A stretch of 42,004 nt of DNA from an uncultured Spirochaetaceae bacterium. Lineage in GTDB: Bacteria > Spirochaetota > Spirochaetia > Sphaerochaetales > Sphaerochaetaceae. The notes below the pieces were generated by a model. The model was not told where the DNA came from and made no database searches. It worked only from the letters and a program-made list of their open reading frames with translations. The translations under genes and the position numbers were made by a program. This document shows, piece after piece, positions 17,572 through 26,318 of the stretch. Within the stretch, counting starts at the first letter, position 1. Each line of letters begins with the position of its first letter. The stretch covers positions 1-42,004 of the forward strand of contig CALXLD010000038.1 of the NCBI GenBank assembly GCA_944389105.1, written 5' to 3'.

Positions 17572-18135
17572 ATGATTAAAGCAGGTCAGATTGACAAGGG
17601 AACTGCTCTCCTCATCAAAGGTCAGCCGTTTGTCTGCATCGAACGTGAATTCGTAAACCCTGGCAAAGGATCGGCATTTGTTCGTCTTAAGCTCAAGAGC
17701 CCTTCGACAGGTCAGGTGCTTTCCGAGACAATGAAAAGCCAGGACAATGCAGAGGATATCACTGTAGAGGATAGAGATCTCCAGTATCTTTACAATGATG
17801 GAGAGAATTTCTATTTCCAGAATACAGAGACATTCGACCAGATCGATGTCCCTATGAAGTCTTTCCCAGATTACGAGTATTTCATGAAGGAAGGAGAGAC
17901 TTACAGAGCAACATTCTGGGAGGATCAGGTTCTTGATATCACAATTCCTTCAAAGATTGTCTTTACAGTTGCAGAAGCTGAAGAAGCTGTAAAGGGAGAT
18001 ACAGTCCAGGGTGCGACAAAGTATGTCACAACAGAGACAGGACTTCGCGTCCGTGTTCCTATCTTCATCAAGCAGGGTGAGAAGATCAGAGTAAACACAG
18101 AGACTAAGGAATATCTCGAAAGAGTAAACAGCTGA
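17572..18135 (+). CDS. efp: Elongation factor P
   Basis: EF-P binds the ribosome between the P and E sites and relieves stalling at polyproline. The 187-aa protein has the three beta-barrel domains: KOW-like N-terminal, OB central (around residues 65-125) and OB C-terminal with RVRVPIFIKQGEKIRV. The modified residue is Lys32 in VNPGKGSAF, equivalent to E. coli Lys34, and the loop is of the Lys type that EpmA recognises. An AGAGG site precedes the ATG. It follows epmA by 36 nt and is followed by a strong terminator. Confidence 0.98.
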   Translation: MIKAGQIDKGTALLIKGQPFVCIEREFVNPGKGSAFVRLKLKSPSTGQVLSETMKSQDNAEDITVEDRDLQYLYNDGENFYFQNTETFDQIDVPMKSFPDYEYFMKEGETYRATFWEDQVLDITIPSKIVFTVAEAEEAVKGDTVQGATKYVTTETGLRVRVPIFIKQGEKIRVNTETKEYLERVNS

Positions 18136-18152
18136 GTACCTGATAAATAAAT

Positions 18153-18175
18153 AAAACCGCCGAAAGGCGGTTTTT
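18153..18175. terminator. Bidirectional terminator between efp and the MFS gene
   Basis: CCGCC (18157-18161) and GGCGG (18166-18170) form a stem closed by a GAAA tetraloop. It is flanked by AAAA on the left and TTTTT on the right, so a T-tract follows the hairpin on both strands. It serves the convergent efp and MFS genes. Confidence 0.9.
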
Positions 18176-18209
18176 CTTTCCCTCCAGCCTTCAGCAGGCC
18201 AGTAATTTT

Positions 18210-19502
18210 TCAATCATCCTCAGGCTCACCTCTATGCACATTCCTCATCAGCACAAGCGCAATAAACATGAATATAAGACCAAAAATAAAAAGCGCAGGA
18301 TAACCGAAAAGATCTATCGCCCCGCCTGCTATCGGAGGAGCCACGATCGAAGCGAGCTGAGAGAAGAAATAATATGCACCTGTATATATTCCAATTGTCT
18401 GGTAATCAGCCATCTGCCAGAGCATCGGAAATGAGTTTGTCACTACAGTTACCCAGAAAACGCCAAAAAGGAAAAGAAGAAGCCAGAATGAGATAAGACG
18501 GAATGTCGCATTCATACCTGTCGTCAGCGTACCATGAAGGAAAACAAGGAGGAGGACTATCACTATTCCCAGAAGAGCACCTCTGATGGTTCTTTTCCTG
18601 CCGAATCTATGTGCGAATTTCCCTGATGGAACAGCAAATGCTGCATATGCAACTCCTACCATTCCAGATGAGAGCGCTGCAGTACCGGCACTGGTACCAA
18701 GTTCCTCCATTGTATAGACACCCACGAATGGAAGTATTCCCTGATATGCAATAAACCAGCAAAGAAGTGAAAGCAGGATAAAAAGAGCACTCTTCTCCTT
18801 TTCTGAGAAAATCTCCTTCAGACTCTTAAGAAGAGGTTCCTTTGCTTTCTCTTCCCTCTCCTCCTCCGTTGAAACAGTGCTTTTATTTTCCTTGACGAAT
18901 ACAAAGAGAAGTACAACTGCCAGAAGCACGAAGACAGAAGCTACAGGAAAAGCCAGGATCTTATCCACAGTACCAATACCCGGAAGATTGATCTTTACAT
19001 CCATCAGCCTTGCAAGAAGAATCGTTCCCAGTATTGTCGCAAGACCTCCCATCGTATTTATTACGCCATTTGCCTCACTCCGGAGATCTGCAGGAACCAT
19101 ATCGGGCATCAATGCAACAACAGGGCCTCTCACGGCCTGCTTAAAAATATTAAGGAAGAAAATCGTGACAAAAAGAAATAAGAACGATTCCAGAGCTGAG
19201 AATGGAACAAGAGCAAAGAAGATAGCGGAAAGAGGAAGAAGCGTTATGATATAAGGCATTCTCCGTCCGATTCTTGTTCTTGTCCTATCCGATAAAGCCG
19301 AGAATACAGGAATCAGAAAAATCGCAAGGATATTATCTAGAGTCATCACAGCACCGACCAGCGATGATGAATCAATATAATATCCTAGGAACATCGGGAT
19401 ATAATTATCATAAAGGGGATCCATAAGTCCCATTGTGAAGAACCCCAGACCTATGAGGAACGTAGTTCTCCAATAACCTGAAAGGCTTTTCTTTTCAGCC
19501 AT
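18210..19502 (-). CDS. MFS transporter (SLC45/GPH-like)
   Basis: This 430-aa membrane protein has about 12 predicted membrane helices. It carries the MFS loop 2-3 signature as SDRTRTRIGRRMPYI near residues 71-85, typical of the SLC45/GPH sugar-cation symporter-like branch. A charged loop (KENKSTVSTEEEREEKAKE) separates the two halves. The substrate is unknown. A GGAGG ribosome site sits 4-5 nt before the ATG, in contrast to the leaderless-looking epmB facing it. It lies between efp and epmB on the opposite strand, so a functional link to EF-P modification is not implied. Confidence 0.88.
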   Translation of the reverse strand: MAEKKSLSGYWRTTFLIGLGFFTMGLMDPLYDNYIPMFLGYYIDSSSLVGAVMTLDNILAIFLIPVFSALSDRTRTRIGRRMPYIITLLPLSAIFFALVPFSALESFLFLFVTIFFLNIFKQAVRGPVVALMPDMVPADLRSEANGVINTMGGLATILGTILLARLMDVKINLPGIGTVDKILAFPVASVFVLLAVVLLFVFVKENKSTVSTEEEREEKAKEPLLKSLKEIFSEKEKSALFILLSLLCWFIAYQGILPFVGVYTMEELGTSAGTAALSSGMVGVAYAAFAVPSGKFAHRFGRKRTIRGALLGIVIVLLLVFLHGTLTTGMNATFRLISFWLLLFLFGVFWVTVVTNSFPMLWQMADYQTIGIYTGAYYFFSQLASIVAPPIAGGAIDLFGYPALFIFGLIFMFIALVLMRNVHRGEPEDD

Positions 19503-19534
19503 AACTCCTCCTTTCTATACAATACAGCATCGGC

Positions 19535-19566
19535 CCATATTGCTCCATTGTTCCATTGCCCTATTG
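19535..19566. repeat. Four tandem octamers in the MFS/epmB divergent promoter region
   Basis: Four adjacent 8-bp units (CCATATTG, CTCCATTG, TTCCATTG, CCCTATTG) share the core CCATTG or a one-base variant. The last two overlap the proposed epmB -35 (TTGCCC, 19556-19561). Confidence 0.6.
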
Positions 19567-19584
19567 CCTTTGGAATGATATAAA
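19556..19584 (+). promoter_or_regulatory. Putative leaderless promoter of epmB
   Basis: TTGCCC (19556-19561), a 17-nt spacer and TATAAA (19579-19584) are followed after 6 nt by the epmB ATG. The geometry and -35 hexamer match the mnmE promoter, and no Shine-Dalgarno is present. Confidence 0.65.
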
Positions 19585-19590
19585 ATCCGC

Positions 19591-20625
19591 ATGGCAATTA
19601 CCAATCTGGAAGAACTATCAGGAATAATAGAACTCAGGGACAATGAAAGGAGATGGAAGGAAGATGGAGCCAATACACTTCCTCTCCTCATCTCCGATGA
19701 CATCGCTGCACTGCTCTCAAAAGAGGAAATAAGAAGGCAGTTCGTGCCGACCGAAGAAGAAAACAATGACACTGTCGGTTCTCTTGATCCACAGAAGGAA
19801 GGAGAATACAAGCAGACGGACAGACTCATACACAGATACAGAAACCGGGCAGCTTTCTTCACGACCGACAGATGCTTTGCCTATTGCAGACATTGCTTCA
19901 GACGCAGGCTTGCAGGACATTTAGTCGGTCCTGCAACAGAAGATGAGATAAGAAAGGCCGCAGAGTACATTGCCTCAAGAAGCGAAATAAGAGAAGTTCT
20001 TCTTACCGGAGGAGACCTTTTCACACTCTCCGACAGCCATCTTGATATGCTCTTATCAATCTTCAAGGAAAACTGTCCTGATGTAATCCTGCGGCTCTGC
20101 ACAAGAGCTGTTGCCGTAAATCCCGGACGCTTCACCCCCGCACTGATTGAAATAATAAAAAAACACAACCACCATGCCCCATTCTTTCTTATGACTCAGT
20201 TCAATCATCCCGCAGAGCTGACGGAAAAAGCTATTAATGCTGTATCAATGTTCATTGACAATGGTATACCAACATTCAACCAAAGCGTATTGCTTAAGGG
20301 CGTCAATGATAATGAAAAAACGCTTATCGAGCTATCAGACAGACTGCTGATGGCAAGAATCAAGCCATACTATCTTTTCCAGGACGATCCTATAAAAGGT
20401 ACTGCGCATCTGAGAGTCGGAATCGAAAGAGGTCTTGAAATCGAGAAAAATATAAGAACTGCCCTTTCAGGACTTGGGATGCCACAGTACACCGCAGATC
20501 TTCCAGATGGAGGAGGAAAAGTAATTCTTACTTACTCTTACTACAAAGGATCCGTTATTGAAAACGGCAAAGAACGATACATCTTTGAAACCCCTGAGGG
20601 AGAAATCAGATATTACCCAGAATGA
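19591..20625 (+). CDS. epmB: KamA-family lysine 2,3-aminomutase, probably EpmB
   Basis: This radical-SAM, PLP-dependent enzyme converts L-lysine to beta-lysine. The iron-sulfur motif CxxxCxxC is Cys95, Cys99 and Cys102 (CFAYCRHC), and the PLP lysine is Lys310 in DLPDGGGK. Two aspartates that bind the lysine side chain in clostridial KamA appear conserved (Asp266 in FQDD, Asp303 seven residues before the PLP lysine). The C-terminus extends past the PLP site by about 34 residues, more like KamA than E. coli EpmB. The nearby epmA and efp make EF-P modification its likely purpose. The stop codon lies 1 nt before a perfect terminator hairpin. Confidence 0.88.
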   Translation: MAITNLEELSGIIELRDNERRWKEDGANTLPLLISDDIAALLSKEEIRRQFVPTEEENNDTVGSLDPQKEGEYKQTDRLIHRYRNRAAFFTTDRCFAYCRHCFRRRLAGHLVGPATEDEIRKAAEYIASRSEIREVLLTGGDLFTLSDSHLDMLLSIFKENCPDVILRLCTRAVAVNPGRFTPALIEIIKKHNHHAPFFLMTQFNHPAELTEKAINAVSMFIDNGIPTFNQSVLLKGVNDNEKTLIELSDRLLMARIKPYYLFQDDPIKGTAHLRVGIERGLEIEKNIRTALSGLGMPQYTADLPDGGGKVILTYSYYKGSVIENGKERYIFETPEGEIRYYPE

Positions 20626-20626
20626 A

Positions 20627-20650
20627 AAAGAGCTTCTTCCGAAGCTCTTT
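20627..20650. terminator. Bidirectional terminator between epmB and the repeat protein
   Basis: A perfect 10-bp stem AAAGAGCTTC/GAAGCTCTTT closed by a TTCC loop lies in the 29-nt gap between the two convergent stop codons. The stem's own A and T ends supply a short T-run on each strand. Confidence 0.8.
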
Positions 20651-20654
20651 CTGG

Positions 20655-22127
20655 TTATTCAGCTATGAACTGAAGTGCCTTCTCGATCTCTGCTCTCCTT
20701 ATCTCGTCTCGAGCAGCCTGATATTCTTCAGCGGGAGCATCTGGATTTATAACACCGGAACCATCAAATGCTGGTGCGATTATCTGTGTTTTTACCGGAA
20801 CAGAAACGACAATCTCTGGTTCTGAAATCTCAGTTTGTTCCGGTGCAGCTGTTTCAGGCTCTACAGTCTCCGGCTCTGTCGTTTCCACAGGCTCTGTTTC
20901 TGCCATTTCAGTTTCTACAGGGACAACCTCTTCCCCGGTCTCAGCTGGAGATGGCTCAGAAACCAGTTCTGAAGCTATATCAGCAGCAATTACATCTCTG
21001 TATTCATCATAAAGCGCAACTGCCTGCTCCTCTATATCAGCCTCAGGAAGACCAAGAAGCGCTGCTTTCTCTTCTTCTGTAAGCGAAGAATAATCATTGA
21101 TAAGAGCATTCTCGATATCTGCGACAATCACATCTCTGTATTCATCATAAAGTGCGACTGCCTGCTCCTCTATATCAGCCTCAGGAAGACCAAGAAGCGC
21201 TGCTCTCTCTTCTTCTGTAAGCGAAGAATAATCATTGATAAGAGCATTCTCGATATCCGCAATGATATCCTCTCTGTAATTCTCATACATATCGAGGACA
21301 AGCTGGGTTACATCTTCTGCAGAGAGCCCTTCAGGAATGTCTGAAATGATATCGTTCACGATTGCATCGCGGTAGTATGAGTAAATTCCAGGAAGACCAA
21401 GCAGGCCGGCTTTCTCCTCTGCTGAAAGAGCATTGTATTCAGCAAGAAGCGCTTCGATTACATTGTCTGCAATCTCATCCTTTCTGCCATCGTAGAAGCT
21501 GAGTATAGCTGCTCCAAGATCGATATCAGAAGATGTCTCAAGAGAGAGATCCGCAGCAATGGCATCTCTGTATTCATTATAGAGTGCAATAACCTCTGAC
21601 TCTATATCTTCGCGAGGAATGCCAAGCAGCTCGGCTTTCTCTTCAGGGGTCAGCGCATCATACTCGCTGAGTATTGAAAGAATTATATCGGATACAAGTT
21701 CATTCTTGTACTTTTCATAGAGTGAAAGAACATTCTCCTCAAAGTTCTCATCAAGCCTTGAAGCAATATCTGCAGCAATTGCGTCATAGTCCTCGGAAAT
21801 CCTGCTGTAGACTTTCTCTACCATATCCGGGATGTAATCATCTAGAGAAATATTCTCCGCTACTGCAGCCGCGACAGCAGATAAGAACTCTTCATCGGAG
21901 GCGAGGATCTGGGAGACACGATCTGCCATTTCCTCCTCTGCACTCAGAGTTGCAGCATCAGTTTCCAATGGCTCAGAAACATGCAGGAGAGGCTCAGCCT
22001 GCCTTTCTCTAGCTGAATCAAGAACCGAGTTCTGAGAATCCGGTCTTACAATCCACATCAAAGAGAACGTGAATACCGCTAAAGCTACTGTAATTGACAG
22101 TAAGACGATTCTAGTCTTTTTTCCCAT
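20655..22127 (-). CDS. Membrane-anchored protein with 46-residue repeats
   Basis: I do not recognise the family. The 490-aa protein begins with a single membrane helix (residues 6-27), probably an uncleaved anchor. Residues about 105-385 are an acidic helical array with a 46-residue period. Full units start near residues 136, 281 and 327, with shortened ones between; the unit core is Leu-Tyr-x-Glu-Tyr-Arg-Asp, then a Tyr-x-x-Leu-[ST]-x-Glu-Glu-[KR]-Ala segment, then LLGLPEADIE. Residues about 395-445 are a Thr/Glu/Pro/Val-rich low-complexity stretch. The C-terminus (about 455-490) looks like a short charged helix. It is the last gene of the polA-coaE operon, 15 nt after coaE, with AGAGG before the ATG. 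A periplasmic structural or scaffold role is a guess. Confidence 0.8.
   Translation of the reverse strand: MGKKTRIVLLSITVALAVFTFSLMWIVRPDSQNSVLDSARERQAEPLLHVSEPLETDAATLSAEEEMADRVSQILASDEEFLSAVAAAVAENISLDDYIPDMVEKVYSRISEDYDAIAADIASRLDENFEENVLSLYEKYKNELVSDIILSILSEYDALTPEEKAELLGIPREDIESEVIALYNEYRDAIAADLSLETSSDIDLGAAILSFYDGRKDEIADNVIEALLAEYNALSAEEKAGLLGLPGIYSYYRDAIVNDIISDIPEGLSAEDVTQLVLDMYENYREDIIADIENALINDYSSLTEEERAALLGLPEADIEEQAVALYDEYRDVIVADIENALINDYSSLTEEEKAALLGLPEADIEEQAVALYDEYRDVIAADIASELVSEPSPAETGEEVVPVETEMAETEPVETTEPETVEPETAAPEQTEISEPEIVVSVPVKTQIIAPAFDGSGVINPDAPAEEYQAARDEIRRAEIEKALQFIAE
20993..21268. repeat. Near-identical 138-bp tandem duplication inside the repeat-protein gene
   Basis: Copies at 20993-21130 and 21131-21268 differ at only a handful of positions, mostly toward the ends. 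Each encodes one 46-residue protein unit. The similarity at DNA level is far higher than to the other units, so this is a recent in-frame duplication. Confidence 0.85.
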
Positions 22128-22142
22128 AAAAAGCCTCTTCCA

Positions 22143-22724
22143 TTAAATTTTAGCACATAGAAATGACACTTGTCGAGAAATACTATCCTGATCATTATTA
22201 TTAACAATAGTTATCACCTGGCGCCCAGAACTGAACAAGGACAGACCTATATCCTTCTGAGCTTCTGAACGGGATCGGAATTTCTCCTTCGTAATGCCAT
22301 CACGAATAAGCGCGCGCTTCTCTCTGGTTTCATATGGCGCAACAACAAGAATGATAATGCTGCAATACTGCACAAACCCCATGCTTTCAAGAAGAGCTGC
22401 GTTTATAACAGGGATTTTACCTTTCTCTTCTTCCATTCTGGCTCTTCTCATCGCTTCTTCGAACATCCATGGATGCGTTATGGAATTCAGCGCAGAGAGC
22501 TTTTCCGGATCGGCAAAGACAATAGGGCCAAGAATCTTCCTGTCAACAGTACCATCCTCCCGGAAAACCCCAGATCCGAAAGCCTCCCGGAGCCTTTCAT
22601 GATTTGCCTCAAGAGCTATATGGCCCAGACTGTCAACATCAATTATGGTAAACCGCTCATCAGGAAGCAGTGCAGCTACCGTATCCTTTCCCGCACAGCT
22701 TTTACCAGTCAGTCCTATTATCAT
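22143..22724 (-). CDS. coaE: Dephospho-CoA kinase
   Basis: CoaE phosphorylates dephospho-CoA, the last step of coenzyme A synthesis. The 193-aa protein has the P-loop GLTGKSCAGKDT at residues 4-15, the DxD substrate motif as IDVDSLGH near 34, and a LID-like basic segment (RDGITKEKFRSRSEAQ) near 140-155. The start codon shares one base with the polA stop (TGATG), so translation is probably coupled. Confidence 0.94.
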   Translation of the reverse strand: MIIGLTGKSCAGKDTVAALLPDERFTIIDVDSLGHIALEANHERLREAFGSGVFREDGTVDRKILGPIVFADPEKLSALNSITHPWMFEEAMRRARMEEEKGKIPVINAALLESMGFVQYCSIIILVVAPYETREKRALIRDGITKEKFRSRSEAQKDIGLSLFSSGRQVITIVNNNDQDSISRQVSFLCAKI

Positions 22725-25555
22725 CAGTGCATATCTCCCCAGGATTCTCCGAATTCAAGAGAAGCCCGCAATGGAACGGAAAGCTTCACTGCATTCTCCA
22801 TGCAGGCCCTGACAAGCTCCTCAACTTCATCTTTCTCTGCAAAAGGAACCTCGAAGATAAGTTCATCATGAACCTGCAGAAGAATCCGGGTCCTGAGTTT
22901 CCTTTCAGAAAGAGCCTTATCTATAGAAATCATGGCGATCTTCATTATCTCAGCGGCAGTACCCTGAATCACGGTATTAACAGCAACTCGTTCTGCCCCC
23001 GCTCTCTCGACTTTGTTGGAACTGTTTATTCCGAGAACTTCACGTACATGACCGAAACGCGTTTTCACGTATCCATTGGTTCTCGCGCTCTCTTCCATTC
23101 TCTCAACAAACGCCTTTACCCCGGAATACCGCTGGAAATACATCTCAATGAATGCCGCAGCCTCTTTTCTTGATATCCCAAGCTCATTTGAAAGCCTGAA
23201 TGCAGACATGCCGTACATAATGCCGAAATTGATAGTCTTGGCAATACGCCTTTCATGATCCGAGACTTCATCTACTGGATGACCGAATATCATCGAAGCA
23301 GTATATCTATGAACATCAACTCCTGTGTTGAAAGCCTCCATAAGCCCAGGATCCTGGCTTGCATCCGAAAGTACTACCAGCTCTATCTGAGAGTAATCAG
23401 CAGAAAGGAAAAGCGTTCCATCCGTAGGAGTGAAAGCACTTCTTATCAGCCGGCCTTCATCAGTACGTACCGGTATATTCTGAAGATTGGGATTTCTTGA
23501 AGACAACCTGCCCGTTGCTGTTCCAGTCTGAAGGAAAGATGTATGGATTCTGCCTTCTTCATCTGCAAGCGCAGGGAGCACATCAATGTATGTGCTTTTG
23601 AGTTTTGAAAGCTGCCTGTAATCAAGGATATCAGAGATAATCTCTCCTCCCTCGCTTCTGAGCCCTTCCAGTGTCGCGGTATCAGTAGAATATCCCTTAT
23701 GTGTTTTCTTTCCTGCCTTCAGCCCCTTTTCCTCAAACAGAACCTTTGAAAGCTGCATCGTGCTGTTAAGATTGAACTCATGTCCTGCCTCGGCAAAAAT
23801 CTTCTCAACAAGAGCCGAAACCTTACCATCTATATCTTCCTTAAGTCTTCCTATTCTTTCAGAGGACAGATGGATTCCATTGACCTCCATTTCTGCAAGT
23901 ATTCTTATGAGAGGAAGCTCAAACGTCGTGAAAACCTCTTCAAGGCCCCTCTTTGCAAGTTCTTCGGAGAATATGAGATATAGCCTGTACGCCATATCGC
24001 TGTCTTCAGAACTGTAAGGTGTCGCTCTCTCCAGAGGGATATCTGAGAATACCTCATCCTTCCCGACAACATCTTCATAATGAGTGGTTGTCATACCAAG
24101 ATATCTATTTGACAAATCATCGAGGTTATAGACATTGGAATTGGAATCAATAAGCCAGGCTGCAATCATAGTGTCAAACACTATGGACCTGATATCAGAA
24201 CCCAGCCTCCAGATTGCCTTAAGATCATACTTGATATTCTGATTGACAACATTCAGCTTACCAGAAGCAAGGTATTCATCAAATAAAGCCTTTACACTTG
24301 CCTTTGAATTATATTCCCGTCCTTCTGCAATTAAAGGAACATAATAAGCTTTGCCGCGCTCATATGAAAAAGAGAATCCGACTATGTCCGCATCTTCTTC
24401 CAGCCCTGTAGTCTCTGTATCAATAGCAATGACTCCCCCGAACTCGGCAATAGCTCTATCAAAATGCCTCCTTACCGAATCCAGCTCCGTGATTGCTGCA
24501 TATTCTCCACGTACCTCTTCAGTCACATCATGACTGATCTCTTCTTTCGGAGAAGCCTGTACTCCTACCCGCCTTAGAAGCGACCTGCATCCCTTTTCCT
24601 CGAAATCAGGAGCGGCGGCGGCTGCATCTATGCCATTTATCCCAAGGGTCTGGATTGAAAAATCCGAAGGGAGGGCATCTTTGCGAAGTATGATAAGCTG
24701 CCGGGAAAGCTCCGCATCTGCTTTTCCTTCCTCCAGCTTTTTTCTTACTCCCTTCTGAAGCATATCTATATGCCTGTAAATACCATCGAGGGAAATGTAC
24801 TCTGAGAGAAGCTTGACAGCCCCTTTCTCTCCAAGACCTTTTATGCCTGGGACATTATCAGCCTTGTCGCCGATAATCGACAGGAAATCAACAATCTGCT
24901 CGGGTCCCACTCCGAACTCTTCCCTGACTTCCTCTGCACGGAATAGCCTGTAATGGGATTCACCCTTTCTTGGAGGACGGAGCGCGAAAACATGATCACG
25001 GACAAGCTGCAGCAGGTCCTTATCCCCGGTGACCATCACAGTCTCCACTCCCGATCTGTATGCCATATCTGCAAGTGTCGCAATGATATCATCGGCTTCA
25101 AATCCCGGATTAGAAAGACAGGCTATATTCATTTTCTCAAGCGTTGCCTTGATCATCGGGACCTGCGCATGAAGGTCTTCAGGAGCTTTGTCCCTATTTG
25201 CCTTATACTCGGGATACATCTCCTTTCTGAATGTAGGAGCCCTTTCATCCATAACTACTGCAAGATAATCCATTCTGTAGCCTGACATCAGCGAGAAAAG
25301 CGTGGAGAAGAATCCGAAATATGCACTTATATTAGCCCCGTTTTTATCGGTAAGAGGATTTGACAGATGGGCAAAATAATTTCTGTATATGACTGAATAG
25401 CCATCAATTATGTAGAGACTTTTATCAAAAGAACCTGTGATATCAGTCTTTGTCTCCCTGATTATCTCCTTCTTGTTCTGCTTAGCTTTCTCTGCTCTTT
25501 CTCTCATGATGTTCTCAGGATCAAGATCAGATGCGGAAAAGAGTTCATCACTCAT
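22724..25555 (-). CDS. polA: DNA polymerase I with both exonuclease domains
   Basis: Pol I fills gaps and removes RNA primers. The 5'-3' exonuclease domain begins with LYIIDGYSVIYRNYFAHL and contains GDKDLLQLV and GDKADNVPGIKGLGEKGA. The proofreading domain keeps its metal ligands (DTETTG, NIKYDLK, SSEDSDMAYRLY), unlike Taq-type enzymes. The polymerase has motif A DYSQIELVVLSD, the O-helix RRIAKTINFGIMYG and motif C QVHDELIFE. I place the start at the ATG at 25555 (943 aa), 6 nt after GGAGG; this leaves a charged extension of roughly 40 residues before the conserved exonuclease start. The start region overlaps the stop of the upstream metallo-hydrolase gene. Confidence 0.97.
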   Translation of the reverse strand: MSDELFSASDLDPENIMRERAEKAKQNKKEIIRETKTDITGSFDKSLYIIDGYSVIYRNYFAHLSNPLTDKNGANISAYFGFFSTLFSLMSGYRMDYLAVVMDERAPTFRKEMYPEYKANRDKAPEDLHAQVPMIKATLEKMNIACLSNPGFEADDIIATLADMAYRSGVETVMVTGDKDLLQLVRDHVFALRPPRKGESHYRLFRAEEVREEFGVGPEQIVDFLSIIGDKADNVPGIKGLGEKGAVKLLSEYISLDGIYRHIDMLQKGVRKKLEEGKADAELSRQLIILRKDALPSDFSIQTLGINGIDAAAAAPDFEEKGCRSLLRRVGVQASPKEEISHDVTEEVRGEYAAITELDSVRRHFDRAIAEFGGVIAIDTETTGLEEDADIVGFSFSYERGKAYYVPLIAEGREYNSKASVKALFDEYLASGKLNVVNQNIKYDLKAIWRLGSDIRSIVFDTMIAAWLIDSNSNVYNLDDLSNRYLGMTTTHYEDVVGKDEVFSDIPLERATPYSSEDSDMAYRLYLIFSEELAKRGLEEVFTTFELPLIRILAEMEVNGIHLSSERIGRLKEDIDGKVSALVEKIFAEAGHEFNLNSTMQLSKVLFEEKGLKAGKKTHKGYSTDTATLEGLRSEGGEIISDILDYRQLSKLKSTYIDVLPALADEEGRIHTSFLQTGTATGRLSSRNPNLQNIPVRTDEGRLIRSAFTPTDGTLFLSADYSQIELVVLSDASQDPGLMEAFNTGVDVHRYTASMIFGHPVDEVSDHERRIAKTINFGIMYGMSAFRLSNELGISRKEAAAFIEMYFQRYSGVKAFVERMEESARTNGYVKTRFGHVREVLGINSSNKVERAGAERVAVNTVIQGTAAEIMKIAMISIDKALSERKLRTRILLQVHDELIFEVPFAEKDEVEELVRACMENAVKLSVPLRASLEFGESWGDMH

Positions 25556-26318
25556 CATCAACCTCCAGTACAAGTTTATCATAGGCAGGATGTGCATATG
25601 GAGAAAAGCGTGTATCTATATCATGATGAAATGCAGAATGATTTATATGGGTAAAATAAACCTTCTCAGCTCCTATCCGTTTCGCATTATCCACAGCCTG
25701 CTGAAATGAAAAATGACTCCAATGAGGCTTATCCCTGAGGCCCCCTATTATAAGTGTCCTGATTCCGGAAAGATATTCCTTGTTCTCTTCATAGAGAATA
25801 TCGGAAACATCCGTAAAATAGGCGGCGCTTCCAAATTTATATCCAGCTATTCTCATACAGCCATGCATCAGAGGAACTGCCTGGAATTCCAGCTCACCTA
25901 TTCTGAAGCGGCTATGTTCTTCCACCACTCTTTTCTCAAGGCGTGGCACACCTTTGTACGGCATCTCCTTAAATGCATAAGGAAATATATTCTCTATCGA
26001 TGACAGGACTGAGGCAAAGCCATAGACAGGAAGCTTATTCTCATCTGTAAACACCCGAAGATCATCAAGTCCCATCAGATGGTCTGAATGCTGATGCGTA
26101 TAAAGGACAGCATCAAGTCTATCCAGTCCAGAACGAAGTGCCTGCAATCTGAATTCATAGCCGGTATCTATTACAACAGATGTATCGCCTTTGCTGATCC
26201 AGATAGAAGATCTCCATCTCTTATCATGAGGATCGGATGATGAGCAGACAGGACAATGACAGCCGATTACAGGGACACCATGACTGGTACCAGTACCCAG
26301 AAACTCAATGCGTATCAT
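25548..26318 (-). CDS. Metallo-beta-lactamase-fold hydrolase, PhnP-like
   Basis: The 256-aa protein has the MBL-fold metal motif THQHSDHLMGLDDLR near residue 94, further ligands in PLMHG and YFTDVSD, and a late HINHS. The N-terminus matches the PhnP-like subgroup: FLGTGTSHGVPVIGCHCPVC, with cysteines that may bind an extra zinc, followed by DPHDKRWRSS. PhnP itself opens cyclic phosphoribosyl diesters in phosphonate breakdown, but no other phn genes are nearby, so the substrate here is open. The ATG overlaps the stop of the upstream membrane protein by 4 nt (ATGA). Confidence 0.88.
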   Translation of the reverse strand: MIRIEFLGTGTSHGVPVIGCHCPVCSSSDPHDKRWRSSIWISKGDTSVVIDTGYEFRLQALRSGLDRLDAVLYTHQHSDHLMGLDDLRVFTDENKLPVYGFASVLSSIENIFPYAFKEMPYKGVPRLEKRVVEEHSRFRIGELEFQAVPLMHGCMRIAGYKFGSAAYFTDVSDILYEENKEYLSGIRTLIIGGLRDKPHWSHFSFQQAVDNAKRIGAEKVYFTHINHSAFHHDIDTRFSPYAHPAYDKLVLEVDDE

